From contig JAQXOO010000020.1 of the NCBI GenBank assembly GCA_029099685.1, positions 1-64,000 on the forward strand: a DNA stretch of 64,000 bases. The letters are read 5' to 3'. The notes under the pieces are model-generated. The model was not told where the DNA came from, made no database searches, and saw nothing but the letters and a program-made list of their open reading frames with translations. Source of the stretch: Clostridia bacterium. GTDB lineage: Bacteria; Bacillota; Clostridia; Oscillospirales; Butyricicoccaceae. A program made the position numbers and the translations under genes. Shown here piece by piece: positions 31,645 to 40,793 of this stretch (the first letter of the stretch is position 1; every line of letters begins with the position of its first letter).

Positions 31645-32178
31645 ATGACGATTACCGAAAAAACCGCTTATCTGAAGGGCCTGCTGGAAGGCATGGAGAT
31701 CGACCAGTCCACCAAGGAGGGCAAGCTGCTGGCTGCCATCGTGGAGACGCTGGACGACATCGCCCTGTCCGTCGCCGATCTGGACGACGAGGTGGGCGCC
31801 ATCAACGACGAGATGGATATGCTGGAAGAAGCCGTGGACGCCATGGACGAAGCGCTGGATGACGTTGAGGATGCCCTGGACGCCATCGACGAAGACCTGG
31901 ACGACATGGACGAGGAGCTGGACGAAGTCTTTGAGGTCCTGGACCTGGAAGAGGACGAGGATGACGAAGACGAAGAAGATGAGGACGACGGGGAAGAGCT
32001 GGAGGACGAAGACCTGTACCAGCTGACCTGCCCCACCTGCGAGGAAGAGATCATCGTGGACGAGGACGTGCTGGCCAAGGGCAGCATGAAGTGCCCCGCC
32101 TGCGGCGAGGACCTGGAGTTCGACCTGTCCGAGGTCGTGGACGAACTGGACGACGAGGACAAAGCGGACGAAGACTGA
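31645..32178 (+). CDS. CD1247-like acidic protein with zinc ribbon
   Basis: The 177-residue protein begins EKTAYLKGLLEGMEIDQSTKEGK, the N-terminal domain known from clostridial CD1247-type proteins. It then becomes extremely Asp/Glu-rich in a predicted coiled coil with a hydrophobic residue about every 3-4 positions (VDAMDEALDDVEDALDAIDE). The C-terminus has a zinc ribbon (CPTC at about 128-131, CPAC at about 150-153) and another acidic tail. It is cytosolic and of unknown role, and stands beside efp in several Clostridia as I recall. The frame on the other strand is an artefact of GAC/GAG codons. Confidence 0.8.
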   Translation: MTITEKTAYLKGLLEGMEIDQSTKEGKLLAAIVETLDDIALSVADLDDEVGAINDEMDMLEEAVDAMDEALDDVEDALDAIDEDLDDMDEELDEVFEVLDLEEDEDDEDEEDEDDGEELEDEDLYQLTCPTCEEEIIVDEDVLAKGSMKCPACGEDLEFDLSEVVDELDDEDKADED

Positions 32179-32193
32179 TGCACAAACTTGGCG

Positions 32194-32224
32194 GGGGCGG
32201 ACGGAAGTCCGCCCCTGTTTTTTA
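32194..32224 (+). terminator. Terminator after the CD1247-like gene
   Basis: GGGGCGGAC and GTCCGCCCC form a 9-bp stem with a GGAA tetraloop and are followed by TGTTTTTTT. Confidence 0.9.
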
Positions 32225-32283
32225 CCGGATGGGGCAGTCCGCCCTTGGCCCCGCCCCACCCCAAACTACCGGAGGTTTTGCCT

Positions 32284-33321
32284 ATGAATGCCTATATCGC
32301 CATGTCCGGCGGCGTGGACAGCTCCGTCGCCGCCCTGTTGACCCGGCAGGCCGGCCATGACATCACCGGCGTCACCCTGCGGCTCCACGATAAACAGGGC
32401 TGCGGCAGCGGCGGCGACGCCCTGGAGGCCCGGGCCGTCTGTCAACAGCTGGGCGCGCCCCACCTGATCTGGGACGGCCAGCCCCGGTTCCGGGCCAGCG
32501 TCATGGATCATTTTGCCCAGGCGTATCTGCAGGGGGCCACGCCCAACCCCTGCATCAACTGCAACCGCTATCTGAAATTCGGCCTGCTGCTGGACAAGGC
32601 CCTGGAGGAAGGGGCCGATTTCGTGGTCACCGGCCACTATGCCCGGGTGGCCCGGGGCGAAAACGGCCGCTGGCTGCTGAAAAAGGGACTGTCCCCCCAA
32701 AAGGACCAGAGCTATGTGCTCTATACCCTTAGCCAGCACCAGCTCAGCCACCTGCGCCTGCCTCTGGGAGAGTACACCAAGGAGGAGGTGCGGGCCATCG
32801 CCGCCGGAGCGGGCTTTGCCAACGCCCAAAAGCCCGACAGCCAGGACATCTGCTTCGTGCCCGACGGCGCCTACGCCCGGTTTATCTGGGAGCACACCGG
32901 TCACAGCCCCGAGCCGGGGGACTTTGTGGACATGGACGGCTGCATCCTGGGCCGTCACGGGGGCATCGAGTGCTACACCATCGGCCAGCGCCGGGGCATC
33001 GGCATTTCCGGCAGCCACCCCTATTATGTGGTGGCCAAAAACGCCCTGCGGAACACGGTGATGCTGGGCGAGGACGAGGATCTGTACCGGGACGAGCTGG
33101 AGGCCGGCGATGTGAACTGGATCGCCTTTGACCACCCCGACGGGCCGGTGCGCTGCGCCGCCCGGACCCGTTATCATCAGGCCGAGACCCCCTGCACCGT
33201 GTACCCCGGGGAGGACCGGGTGCGGGTGCGGTTCGACGCCCCCATCCGGGCCGTCACGCCGGGACAGGCCGTGGTGTTTTACGACGGAGACCTGGTGCTG
33301 GGCGGAGGGACCATCCTGTGA
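32284..33321 (+). CDS. mnmA: tRNA-specific 2-thiouridylase
   Basis: The 345-residue enzyme makes 2-thiouridine at position 34 of tRNA Lys/Glu/Gln. It has the PP-loop AMSGGVDSSVAALL (residues 6-19), the first catalytic Cys in ATPNPCINCNRYLKF, the second in PDSQDICFVP, and the C-terminal beta domain. GGAGG lies ahead of the ATG. Its stop overlaps the tcdA GTG by 4 bases (GTGA), so the two tRNA-modification genes are coupled. No cysteine desulfurase gene is next to it. Confidence 0.95.
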   Translation: MNAYIAMSGGVDSSVAALLTRQAGHDITGVTLRLHDKQGCGSGGDALEARAVCQQLGAPHLIWDGQPRFRASVMDHFAQAYLQGATPNPCINCNRYLKFGLLLDKALEEGADFVVTGHYARVARGENGRWLLKKGLSPQKDQSYVLYTLSQHQLSHLRLPLGEYTKEEVRAIAAGAGFANAQKPDSQDICFVPDGAYARFIWEHTGHSPEPGDFVDMDGCILGRHGGIECYTIGQRRGIGISGSHPYYVVAKNALRNTVMLGEDEDLYRDELEAGDVNWIAFDHPDGPVRCAARTRYHQAETPCTVYPGEDRVRVRFDAPIRAVTPGQAVVFYDGDLVLGGGTIL

Positions 33322-34034
33322 ACGTACCGGTCAAAGACAGCCGCACCGCCCTGCTGCTGGGCGAGGAGGGCATGGCGCGGCTGAAGGGCGCCTGTGTGGC
33401 GGTGTTCGGCATCGGCGGGGTGGGCGGCTTTGCCTGCGAGGCCCTGGCCCGGGCGGGGGTAGGCCGGCTGCTGCTGGTGGACAACGACACCGTCAGCGAA
33501 AGCAATCTCAACCGCCAGATCATCGCCCTCCGGTCCACCCTGGGCTGTCCCAAGACAGAGGTGATGGCCCGGCGCATCCGGGATATCGACCCGGATATCC
33601 TGGTGGAGACCCGGCAGGTGTTTTTTGATGAAAACACCGCCGATTCCTTTGATTTTTCCGCGTTTTCCTATGTGATCGATGCCATCGACACCGTCAGCGC
33701 CAAGGTGGAGCTGATCTGCCGGGCAAAGGCGGCGGGCACCCCCATCATCAGCTGCATGGGGGCGGGCAACAAGCTGGATCCCACCCGGTTCGTGGTCACC
33801 GACCTGAGCCGCACGGACACCTGCCCCCTGGCCCGGGTGCTGCGCCAGAGGCTGCGCAAGCGGGGCATCACCCACCTGCAGGTGGTGTACTCCACCGAGC
33901 CGCCCCTGACTCCGCTGGAGACCGTGGCTGACGGCGGCCGCAGGCAGCTGCCCGGCAGCGTCAGCTTTGTTCCCCCGGCAGCGGGGCTTGCGGCGGCGGG
34001 CGCGGTGGTCCGGGCCCTGTGCGAAAAAGAATAA
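33318..34034 (+). CDS. tcdA: tRNA threonylcarbamoyladenosine dehydratase (ThiF/E1 family)
   Basis: The 238-residue E1-like enzyme has the ATP-binding loop VFGIGGVGGFACEALARAGV (about 27-46). The conserved VDNDTVSESNLNRQI follows, together with GAGNKLDPTRF and DTCPLARVLRQRLR. It cyclises t6A37 of tRNA to ct6A. Translation starts at a GTG within the mnmA stop. It has a normal length, and the repeat at 34041-34122 follows directly. Confidence 0.92.
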   Translation: MNVPVKDSRTALLLGEEGMARLKGACVAVFGIGGVGGFACEALARAGVGRLLLVDNDTVSESNLNRQIIALRSTLGCPKTEVMARRIRDIDPDILVETRQVFFDENTADSFDFSAFSYVIDAIDTVSAKVELICRAKAAGTPIISCMGAGNKLDPTRFVVTDLSRTDTCPLARVLRQRLRKRGITHLQVVYSTEPPLTPLETVADGGRRQLPGSVSFVPPAAGLAAAGAVVRALCEKE

Positions 34035-34040
34035 AAACAC

Positions 34041-34122
34041 TGTCATCCTGAGCAAACCAATGGGAGGCGGGGGATCTTAAGGCGCGTTTACCGTGAGATC
34101 TTCCGGCAGGCTCGGGATGACA
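34041..34122. repeat. TGTCATCC-type inverted-repeat element
   Basis: TGTCATCCTGAG at 34041-34052 and CTCGGGATGACA at 34111-34122 pair over 12 positions with one wobble. Inside, GGGGATCTTAAGG and GAGATCTTCC can also pair. Elements ending TGTCATCCTGAGC and CTCGGGATGACA are widespread bacterial interspersed repeats. TTGTTTTT follows, so it may also stop transcription after tcdA. No second copy was noticed in this window. Confidence 0.55.
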
Positions 34123-34252
34123 TTGTTTTTGCAACTGTTTTGCTGCCGCTGAGCGCGCCGGACACGGTTGTTCTGCGCCCGGTAGGCAGCTTCTGCAGCA
34201 TCACCGGGCCGGGGATGCCCTCCGGCGGGGCGCCGGCCGCCTGCATTTTCTG

Positions 34253-34281
34253 TTGCGCCTTTTGCGCTCCTGTGGTATACT
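34253..34281 (+). promoter_or_regulatory. Promoter for the SLH-like gene
   Basis: TTGCGC (34253-34258) and TATACT (34276-34281) have a 17-base spacer. They lie 49 bases ahead of the TTG start. Confidence 0.75.
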
Positions 34282-34330
34282 ATCCTTATCTATCCGCTTA
34301 TCCGTCTGCAGACCCACAGGAGGTGCAGCC

Positions 34331-35500
34331 TTGAAATACCACCGCATCATCGCCGCCGTTTTGGCGGCGGCCACCCTGTTCACCGGCGCCACCGCCCTGG
34401 CCGCCGGCACCGCCGCCGATCCGCTGGTGACCAGGTCCTGGCTGGAAACTGTCTTTCACACCCCGCTGAACGCCTATGTCCGCACGGCGGCGGACACCCT
34501 GCAGGCCACCCTCAGCACCAAGACCGAGGGCATCCAGGCCGCAGCGGAGGATTATGCCCGCAAGCGCGTGGCGGAGGCCTATGCCCAGCTGCTGGGCGAA
34601 GCCGTTTTGGAGCGGGCATCTGAGCTGATGGCCGGCACTGCCGCACAGGCCCCCGCCGCCGGCATGGAGCAGCGGACTCTGAAAAAGGGCGACCGGGTCA
34701 CCGGCCCCACCGGCGCGTCGGTGATGTTCGTTTCCGGCGCGGGAAAGGTGGTGGGCCCCGCCGGGTCTGAGATCATCAATATCACCGCCGGCGGCGTGCG
34801 CCAGCCCGGCCCCGCCATCCGCACCGGCATCCTTTATATGATGGCAGCGGATGACGGCAGCGGCATCGAGGTGACCTCCGACACCGCGGTGGTGCTGATC
34901 CGGGACGGCGCCCGGGCGGGCTATGAGCCCCAGTACACCGCCTGCGCCGACGCCCTCAAGCTGCTGGGCCTGTTCCAGGGCTCCAACAAGGGCTATGAGC
35001 TGGAGCGCTGCCCCAGCCGGGTGGAGGCCCTCATCATGCTGCTGCGCCTGCTGGGCGAGGAGCAGGCTGCCCTGGCGGGCAGCAGCGTCACCCCCTTCAG
35101 TGACCTGACCATCTGGGCCGACGGCCAGAAATATGTGGCCTACGGCTACCGGATGCACTATACCAACGGCATGAGCGCCACCACCTTCGGCCCCAACCGG
35201 GACAGCACCCTGGAGCAGTACCTGACCTTTGTGCTGCGGGCGCTGGGCTACCGGGACGGCACGGACTTCGTCTGGAACACCACCAGCCGTGACCTGGCCC
35301 TGGAGCTGGGTCTGCTGACCTCCGGCGAGCTGGCCGCCATCGGGCGGGACGGCTTCCGCCGGGACCACGTGGTGCTCATTTCCTGCCGCGCCCTGGGCTG
35401 CTCCCTGCAGGACGGCTCGGGCACGCTGGCCCAGCGGCTCATGGCCGCCGGCGTCCTGACGGCGGACCAGCTGCAGGCAGCGGAAGCGCTGATGCCCTGA
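34331..35500 (+). CDS. Secreted protein with degenerate SLH-like C-terminus
   Basis: The 389-residue protein starts at a TTG (34331), eight bases after AGGAGG. It has a signal peptide (KYHRIIAAVLAAATLFTGATALA, cleavage near residue 25). The middle (about 110-195) has beta-rich GDRVTGPTGASVMFVSGAGK and VTSDTAVVLIRDG. The last 185 residues have SLH-like patterns (RVEALIMLLRLLGEEQAAL, FSDLTIWADGQKYVAYGYRM, STLEQYLTFVLRALGY). The conserved SLH TRAE is weak. It may be attached to secondary cell-wall polymer. Function unknown. Confidence 0.75.
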   Translation: MKYHRIIAAVLAAATLFTGATALAAGTAADPLVTRSWLETVFHTPLNAYVRTAADTLQATLSTKTEGIQAAAEDYARKRVAEAYAQLLGEAVLERASELMAGTAAQAPAAGMEQRTLKKGDRVTGPTGASVMFVSGAGKVVGPAGSEIINITAGGVRQPGPAIRTGILYMMAADDGSGIEVTSDTAVVLIRDGARAGYEPQYTACADALKLLGLFQGSNKGYELERCPSRVEALIMLLRLLGEEQAALAGSSVTPFSDLTIWADGQKYVAYGYRMHYTNGMSATTFGPNRDSTLEQYLTFVLRALGYRDGTDFVWNTTSRDLALELGLLTSGELAAIGRDGFRRDHVVLISCRALGCSLQDGSGTLAQRLMAAGVLTADQLQAAEALMP

Positions 35501-35671
35501 CAGACCGCAGGCTGTCCTTTCCGCGCCGCGGGCGGGGGGCCGCTCCCAAAAGGAGAGGCTTCTTCGGCCCCGGGGGAAAAGGGCAGCTTTTTTGCGCCGC
35601 GGAGGATGTCACACTTTCCCTCCCGGGGAATAGTATGGGGTGAGAAATCTATTAAGGAGGGAAACTCTTCC

Positions 35672-35881
35672 ATGTACGGCAACAACAACTGCAACTGCAA
35701 TCCCTGCAACTGCAATCCCTGCAACCGCGGCGGATTTTTCGCCAATTACCAGGCGTTCTGGATCATTGTGGTCATCGCCATCGTCATCATCTGGGTACAT
35801 TACGGCGCCAACTGCTGGAGCGGCTGGGGACGCGGCAACATGAACTGCGGCTGTGAAAACGACTGCAATCCTTGCTGCTGA
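35672..35881 (+). CDS. 69-residue Cys/Asn-rich single-span membrane peptide
   Basis: The start ATG at 35672 has AAGGAGG upstream. The product opens MYGNNNCNCNPCNCNPCNRGG, with Cys at 7, 9, 12, 14 and 17. One hydrophobic helix runs from about 28 to 45 (AFWIIVVIAIVIIWVHY). Six more Cys (48, 59, 61, 65, 68, 69) lie in the tail ending DCNPCC. That gives 11 Cys in 69 residues, in CNCNPC repeats. It has a superficial resemblance to small Gly/Cys-rich spore or YjcZ-like membrane proteins. A terminator follows at once, so it is a monocistronic gene. Confidence 0.65.
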   Translation: MYGNNNCNCNPCNCNPCNRGGFFANYQAFWIIVVIAIVIIWVHYGANCWSGWGRGNMNCGCENDCNPCC

Positions 35882-35895
35882 GGCAGGCACATAAC

Positions 35896-35922
35896 AAAAG
35901 GGCGGCGAAAGCCGCCCTTTTT
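35896..35922 (+). terminator. Terminator after the Cys/Asn-rich gene
   Basis: AAGGGCGGC and GCCGCCCTT with a GAAA loop, followed by TTTTTC. Confidence 0.9.
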
Positions 35923-35984
35923 CTATGTGAAACCACCGGCCTTGGCAGATGATTCCTCTTTTTTATCTTTTTTGCAAAAGAGGG

Positions 35985-36013
35985 TTTACAAAATTTTAAT
36001 ATTTTGGTATTCT
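35985..36013 (+). promoter_or_regulatory. Promoter for the dicarboxylate/amino-acid symporter
   Basis: TTTACA (35985-35990) and TATTCT (36008-36013) lie 17 bases apart in an AT-rich stretch, 67 bases before the ATG. Confidence 0.6.
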
Positions 36014-36080
36014 AAAATCATAAGACAGACGGCCGGCGGCCCGTGCGCCGGTACGCTTATGCTATGTGAGAGGTGTTTTT

Positions 36081-37340
36081 ATGGCTAACAAAAAACGGGA
36101 AATGACCATGAAAAAGAACTTGAGTCTTCCCAAACAGATCCTTCTGGCCCTGGTCCTGGGCGTGATCGTGGGATTCATCTGCGACCAGGCGGGCATTCCC
36201 CAGCTGACCACCAACTATCTCAAGCCCTTCGGTACGATCTTTGTCAACCTGCTGAAATTCATCGTGGTGCCCGTGGTGCTGCTGTCCATGATCGAGGGCA
36301 TTTTGTCCATGGGCGACATGAAAAAGGTGGGCTCCATCGGCTGGAAGACCGTGGCCTTTTTCCTGTGCACCACCGCCGTCGCCTGCGTGATCGGCCTGGT
36401 GCTGGGCAATATTTTCAACGGCGCCGGCTGGTTCCCCACCCTGGAGCTGACCGAGGGCGTCACCTGGGACAAGGCCACCTCCGCCAACTTTATGGACACT
36501 CTGGTGAGTATGTTCCCCTCCAATATGTGGGAGTCTTTCACCAAGGCCAATATGCTGCAGGTCATCGTCATCGCCCTGTTCCTGGGCGGCTCCATGCTGG
36601 CCGCCGGTGAAAAGGCCAAGCTGTGCAAGGACTTTGTCTCCTCTGCCTATTCCGTCATCGAGCAGTTGATGAGCTTTATCATCAAGCTGTCCCCCATCGG
36701 CGTGTTCACCATGATCGCCTGGGTGGTGGCCACCCAGGGCGCCGAGATCCTGGGCTCGCTGGCCCTGGTGCTGCTGTGCGCCTATATCGCTTATGCCATC
36801 CACGCCATTTTCGTCTATTCCTTTGCCGCCCGCGCCTTTGCGGGCCTCAGCCCGGTGAAGTTCTTCAAGGGCGCCTTCTCCGCCATGATCTTCGCCTTTA
36901 CCTCCACCTCCTCCGCCGCCACCCTGCCCGTGTCCAAGGAGTGCGCCCATGAGCTGGGCGCCGATGATGAGGTCGCCTCCTTCGTCCTGCCCCTGGGCGC
37001 CACCATCAATATGGACGGCACCGCCATCTACCAGTGCGTCGCTACCATCTTCCTGGCCTCCTGCTGCGGCATGCAGCTCACCCTGGGCCAGATGGTCACC
37101 GTGGTGGTCACCGCCACCCTGGCCTCCATCGGCACCGCCGGCGTTTCCGGCGCGGGCATGATCATGCTGGCCATGGTGCTCACCGCCATGGGCATCCCCG
37201 TGGATATGATCATGATCATCTACGGCGTGGACCGCCTGTTCGACATGGGCCGCACCTGCCTGAACGTCACCGGCGACATTTCCGGCACCCTGTGCGTCAG
37301 CGCCTGGGAGCGCAAAAAGGCTGCAAAGGCCGGCAAATAA
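36081..37340 (+). CDS. Dicarboxylate/amino acid:cation symporter (DAACS/SDF family)
   Basis: The 419-residue membrane protein has eight predicted helices and the two re-entrant loops of the GltP/DctA fold. FTSTSSAATLPVSKE is HP1 with the serine-rich tip. LPLGATINMDGTAIY is the NMDGT cation and substrate motif, and GTAGVSGAGMIML is HP2. It imports glutamate, aspartate, serine or C4-dicarboxylates with Na+ or H+. The ATG at 36081 has GAGGTG upstream. No sensor is next to it. A terminator and an independent rny promoter follow. Confidence 0.93.
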   Translation: MANKKREMTMKKNLSLPKQILLALVLGVIVGFICDQAGIPQLTTNYLKPFGTIFVNLLKFIVVPVVLLSMIEGILSMGDMKKVGSIGWKTVAFFLCTTAVACVIGLVLGNIFNGAGWFPTLELTEGVTWDKATSANFMDTLVSMFPSNMWESFTKANMLQVIVIALFLGGSMLAAGEKAKLCKDFVSSAYSVIEQLMSFIIKLSPIGVFTMIAWVVATQGAEILGSLALVLLCAYIAYAIHAIFVYSFAARAFAGLSPVKFFKGAFSAMIFAFTSTSSAATLPVSKECAHELGADDEVASFVLPLGATINMDGTAIYQCVATIFLASCCGMQLTLGQMVTVVVTATLASIGTAGVSGAGMIMLAMVLTAMGIPVDMIMIIYGVDRLFDMGRTCLNVTGDISGTLCVSAWERKKAAKAGK

Positions 37341-37353
37341 CATTCTTACCGGG

Positions 37354-37386
37354 AAAAAGGGACGCCTCCGGGCGTCCTTTTTTTAT
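37354..37386 (+). terminator. Terminator after the symporter
   Basis: GGACGCC and GGGCGTCC with a TCC loop, followed by TTTTTTTATTTT. Confidence 0.9.
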
Positions 37387-37392
37387 TTTGTC

Positions 37393-37421
37393 TTGACAGC
37401 ACCGGGGTAAAGGGATAAAAT
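37393..37421 (+). promoter_or_regulatory. Promoter for rny
   Basis: TTGACA (37393-37398) and TAAAAT (37416-37421) with a 17-base spacer, 56 bases before the start codon. Confidence 0.85.
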
Positions 37422-37477
37422 AAAATATAATATGGCCAATCGTGGACATATTACTGAAAATTAGGAGGATTACTACA

Positions 37478-39034
<1,557 letters not shown>

Positions 39035-39050
39035 CCCCGGATACGACCGC

Positions 39051-39080
39051 AAAAGCCCGCCCGAAAGGCGGGCTTTTTTT
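39051..39080 (+). terminator. Terminator after rny
   Basis: AAAAGCCCGCC and GGCGGGCTTTT with a CGAAA loop, followed by TTTT. Confidence 0.9.
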
Positions 39081-39163
39081 CATCTCCGTTCCCGCCGCCC
39101 TTGCAATCCGGCCCCAACTCTGTTAAGATAGCCTTGGCAAAAAACTGCGAAGGAGGCTGAACC

Positions 39164-39784
39164 ATGTACATCATCGGCATCACCGGCGCTTCCGGCAGCG
39201 GAAAAACAACCCTGGCCCAGCGGCTGATGGAGCACTTCGGAGACATGGCCGAGCTGATCAGTCTGGATTCCTATTACAAGGATTTTTCCGACCTGCCCTT
39301 TGAAAAACGGGCGGCGCTGAACTTTGACGCGCCGGACATCCACGACCACCTGCTGCTGGAGCAGGACCTGCGCGCCCTGCTGCGGGGCGAGGACATCCCC
39401 CGCCGGGACTATGACTTTGTCAATCACCGCCGGGCAGCGGACCGGGGCGTCATCCACCCCCACCCCATCATCATTATAGAGGGCATCCACGTGTTTGCCC
39501 GGCAGGAGGTGCGGGACCTGTGCGACCTGCGGGTGTTTGCGGAGCTGGACCCCGATGTGGCCATCCTGCGCCGGGTCAAGCGGGACATGGAGGAGCGCGG
39601 CCGGGACCTGGACGGCATCACCCTGCAGTATCTGCGCACCGTCAAGCCCATGTACGAGCGGTATATCCGCAATTACAAAGACTGTGCCGACATCGTGGTG
39701 CCCACGCTGATCCACAGCGGCGTGGGGGCCGAGATGATCTATGGCTATGTAATGAACCATTTGAACGATAAAGATAAAAAGTGA
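39164..39784 (+). CDS. udk: Uridine kinase
   Basis: The 206-residue P-loop kinase begins IGITGASGSGKTTLAQ (Walker A at about 9-16). SLDSYYKDFSDLP follows, and NFDAPDIHD and the lid IIIEGIHVFA complete the pattern. It phosphorylates uridine and cytidine in pyrimidine salvage. The length is standard. GGAGG lies ahead of the ATG. The next gene follows after 10 bases. Confidence 0.93.
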   Translation: MYIIGITGASGSGKTTLAQRLMEHFGDMAELISLDSYYKDFSDLPFEKRAALNFDAPDIHDHLLLEQDLRALLRGEDIPRRDYDFVNHRRAADRGVIHPHPIIIIEGIHVFARQEVRDLCDLRVFAELDPDVAILRRVKRDMEERGRDLDGITLQYLRTVKPMYERYIRNYKDCADIVVPTLIHSGVGAEMIYGYVMNHLNDKDKK

Positions 39785-39794
39785 GGACAACCAA

Positions 39795-40514
39795 ATGTTC
39801 AACGGAAAACCCCTGATCTGCATTTCTTCCGATATGAAGAAAATGGAATCCGACCCCCGCCGCCTGATCACCGAGACCTATCAGACCTACTCTGACGCGG
39901 TGTTTTATGCCGGGGGCATCCCCATGATCACCTGCGGCCGCTGCGCCGAGGAGATGGCCGACCTGTGCGACGGCCTGCTGATCACCGGCGGTCCGGACCT
40001 GGAGCCGGAGGTGTACGGCGAGCAGCCGCTCAACGACACGGTGAAGCCCATGCCGGAGCGCACCGCCTTTGAAAAGCCGCTGTTCCAGGCGTTTCTGGAC
40101 CGGGGCAAGCCCATCCTGGGCATCTGCCGGGGCTGCCAGTTCATCAATGCGGTCATGGGCGGCACGCTGTATCAGGACCTGGTGGAGCAAAAGGGCTGGG
40201 TGCATTTCAACGCCCAGATCCGCCACGAGGTCTATGCCGAGGAAGGGTCCGTGCTGTACCGGCTGTTCGGGCCGAAGTTCAGGACCAACTCCACCCACCA
40301 CCAGGCTGTCAAGGACCTGGCCCCGGGCTTCCATGTCACGGCCCGCAGCGTAGAGGGCATCGTGGAGGCCTATGAGCATGACACCCTGCCCATCCTGGCC
40401 ACTCAGTTCCACCCGGAGCGGCTCACCGGTATCCTGTGGGATGACCGCACGCCGGATTTCCGCCCCTGGTTCGAGTATTTTGTGGAGCTGGTGCGGAAAC
40501 ACGCAGAAAAGTGA
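39795..40514 (+). CDS. Gamma-glutamyl-gamma-aminobutyrate hydrolase-like class I amidotransferase (peptidase C26)
   Basis: The 239-residue protein has the class I glutamine amidotransferase fold. The nucleophile Cys is in ILGICRGCQFINAVMGGTLYQD, and the His/Glu are in LATQFHPERL. It resembles PuuD and related hydrolases of gamma-glutamyl amides. In anaerobes the true substrate is often unclear. It is probably transcribed with udk. A terminator lies just after its stop. Confidence 0.88.
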   Translation: MFNGKPLICISSDMKKMESDPRRLITETYQTYSDAVFYAGGIPMITCGRCAEEMADLCDGLLITGGPDLEPEVYGEQPLNDTVKPMPERTAFEKPLFQAFLDRGKPILGICRGCQFINAVMGGTLYQDLVEQKGWVHFNAQIRHEVYAEEGSVLYRLFGPKFRTNSTHHQAVKDLAPGFHVTARSVEGIVEAYEHDTLPILATQFHPERLTGILWDDRTPDFRPWFEYFVELVRKHAEK

Positions 40515-40551
40515 GAAAAAAGGCGGCTTTTGCCGCCTTTTCTTTCTTTTT
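40515..40551 (+). terminator. Terminator after the C26 hydrolase
   Basis: AAAAGGCGGC and GCCGCCTTTT with a TTTT loop, followed by TCTTTCTTTTT. Confidence 0.9.
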
Positions 40552-40630
40552 GTCAGATAGTTCTGTTTTTTTATGGGAAGATGCACAAAAAACGGCATCA
40601 GATTTTTACCATCGTGCGCCGCCGTGCATC

Positions 40631-40659
40631 TTGTGTTCCCATCGGATTTGTGCTATACT
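40631..40659 (+). promoter_or_regulatory. Promoter for the large surface protein
   Basis: TTGTGT (40631-40636) and TATACT (40654-40659) have a 17-base spacer. The 134-base leader contains a GATCC/GGATC hairpin and AGGAGGTG followed by ATGCCATAA. The start codon at 40794 has its own AAAGGAGG. Confidence 0.7.
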
Positions 40660-40793
40660 TTCTCTGAATCAAAAGGTGAAAATACAGATCCCTGGATCTT
40701 TTCAGGAGGTGTATGCCATAAGCAAATGCCGCAATTCCGAAAGGAGTCAATACAAGCCCGTATCAACGGGAAACAAAGGAGGAAACTTAGAAC

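Noticed and set aside
31668..32264. Ser-rich minus-strand frame opposite the acidic CD1247-like gene
   Set aside because: It is the exact antisense of GAC/GAG repeats, with no start site. Codon structure favours the plus strand.
40700..40725. Two-codon mini-ORF (ATGCCATAA) after AGGAGGTG in the leader of the surface-protein gene
   Set aside because: The spacing to the ATG is only three bases, and a Met-Pro stop is likely to arise by chance. No partner structure was found.
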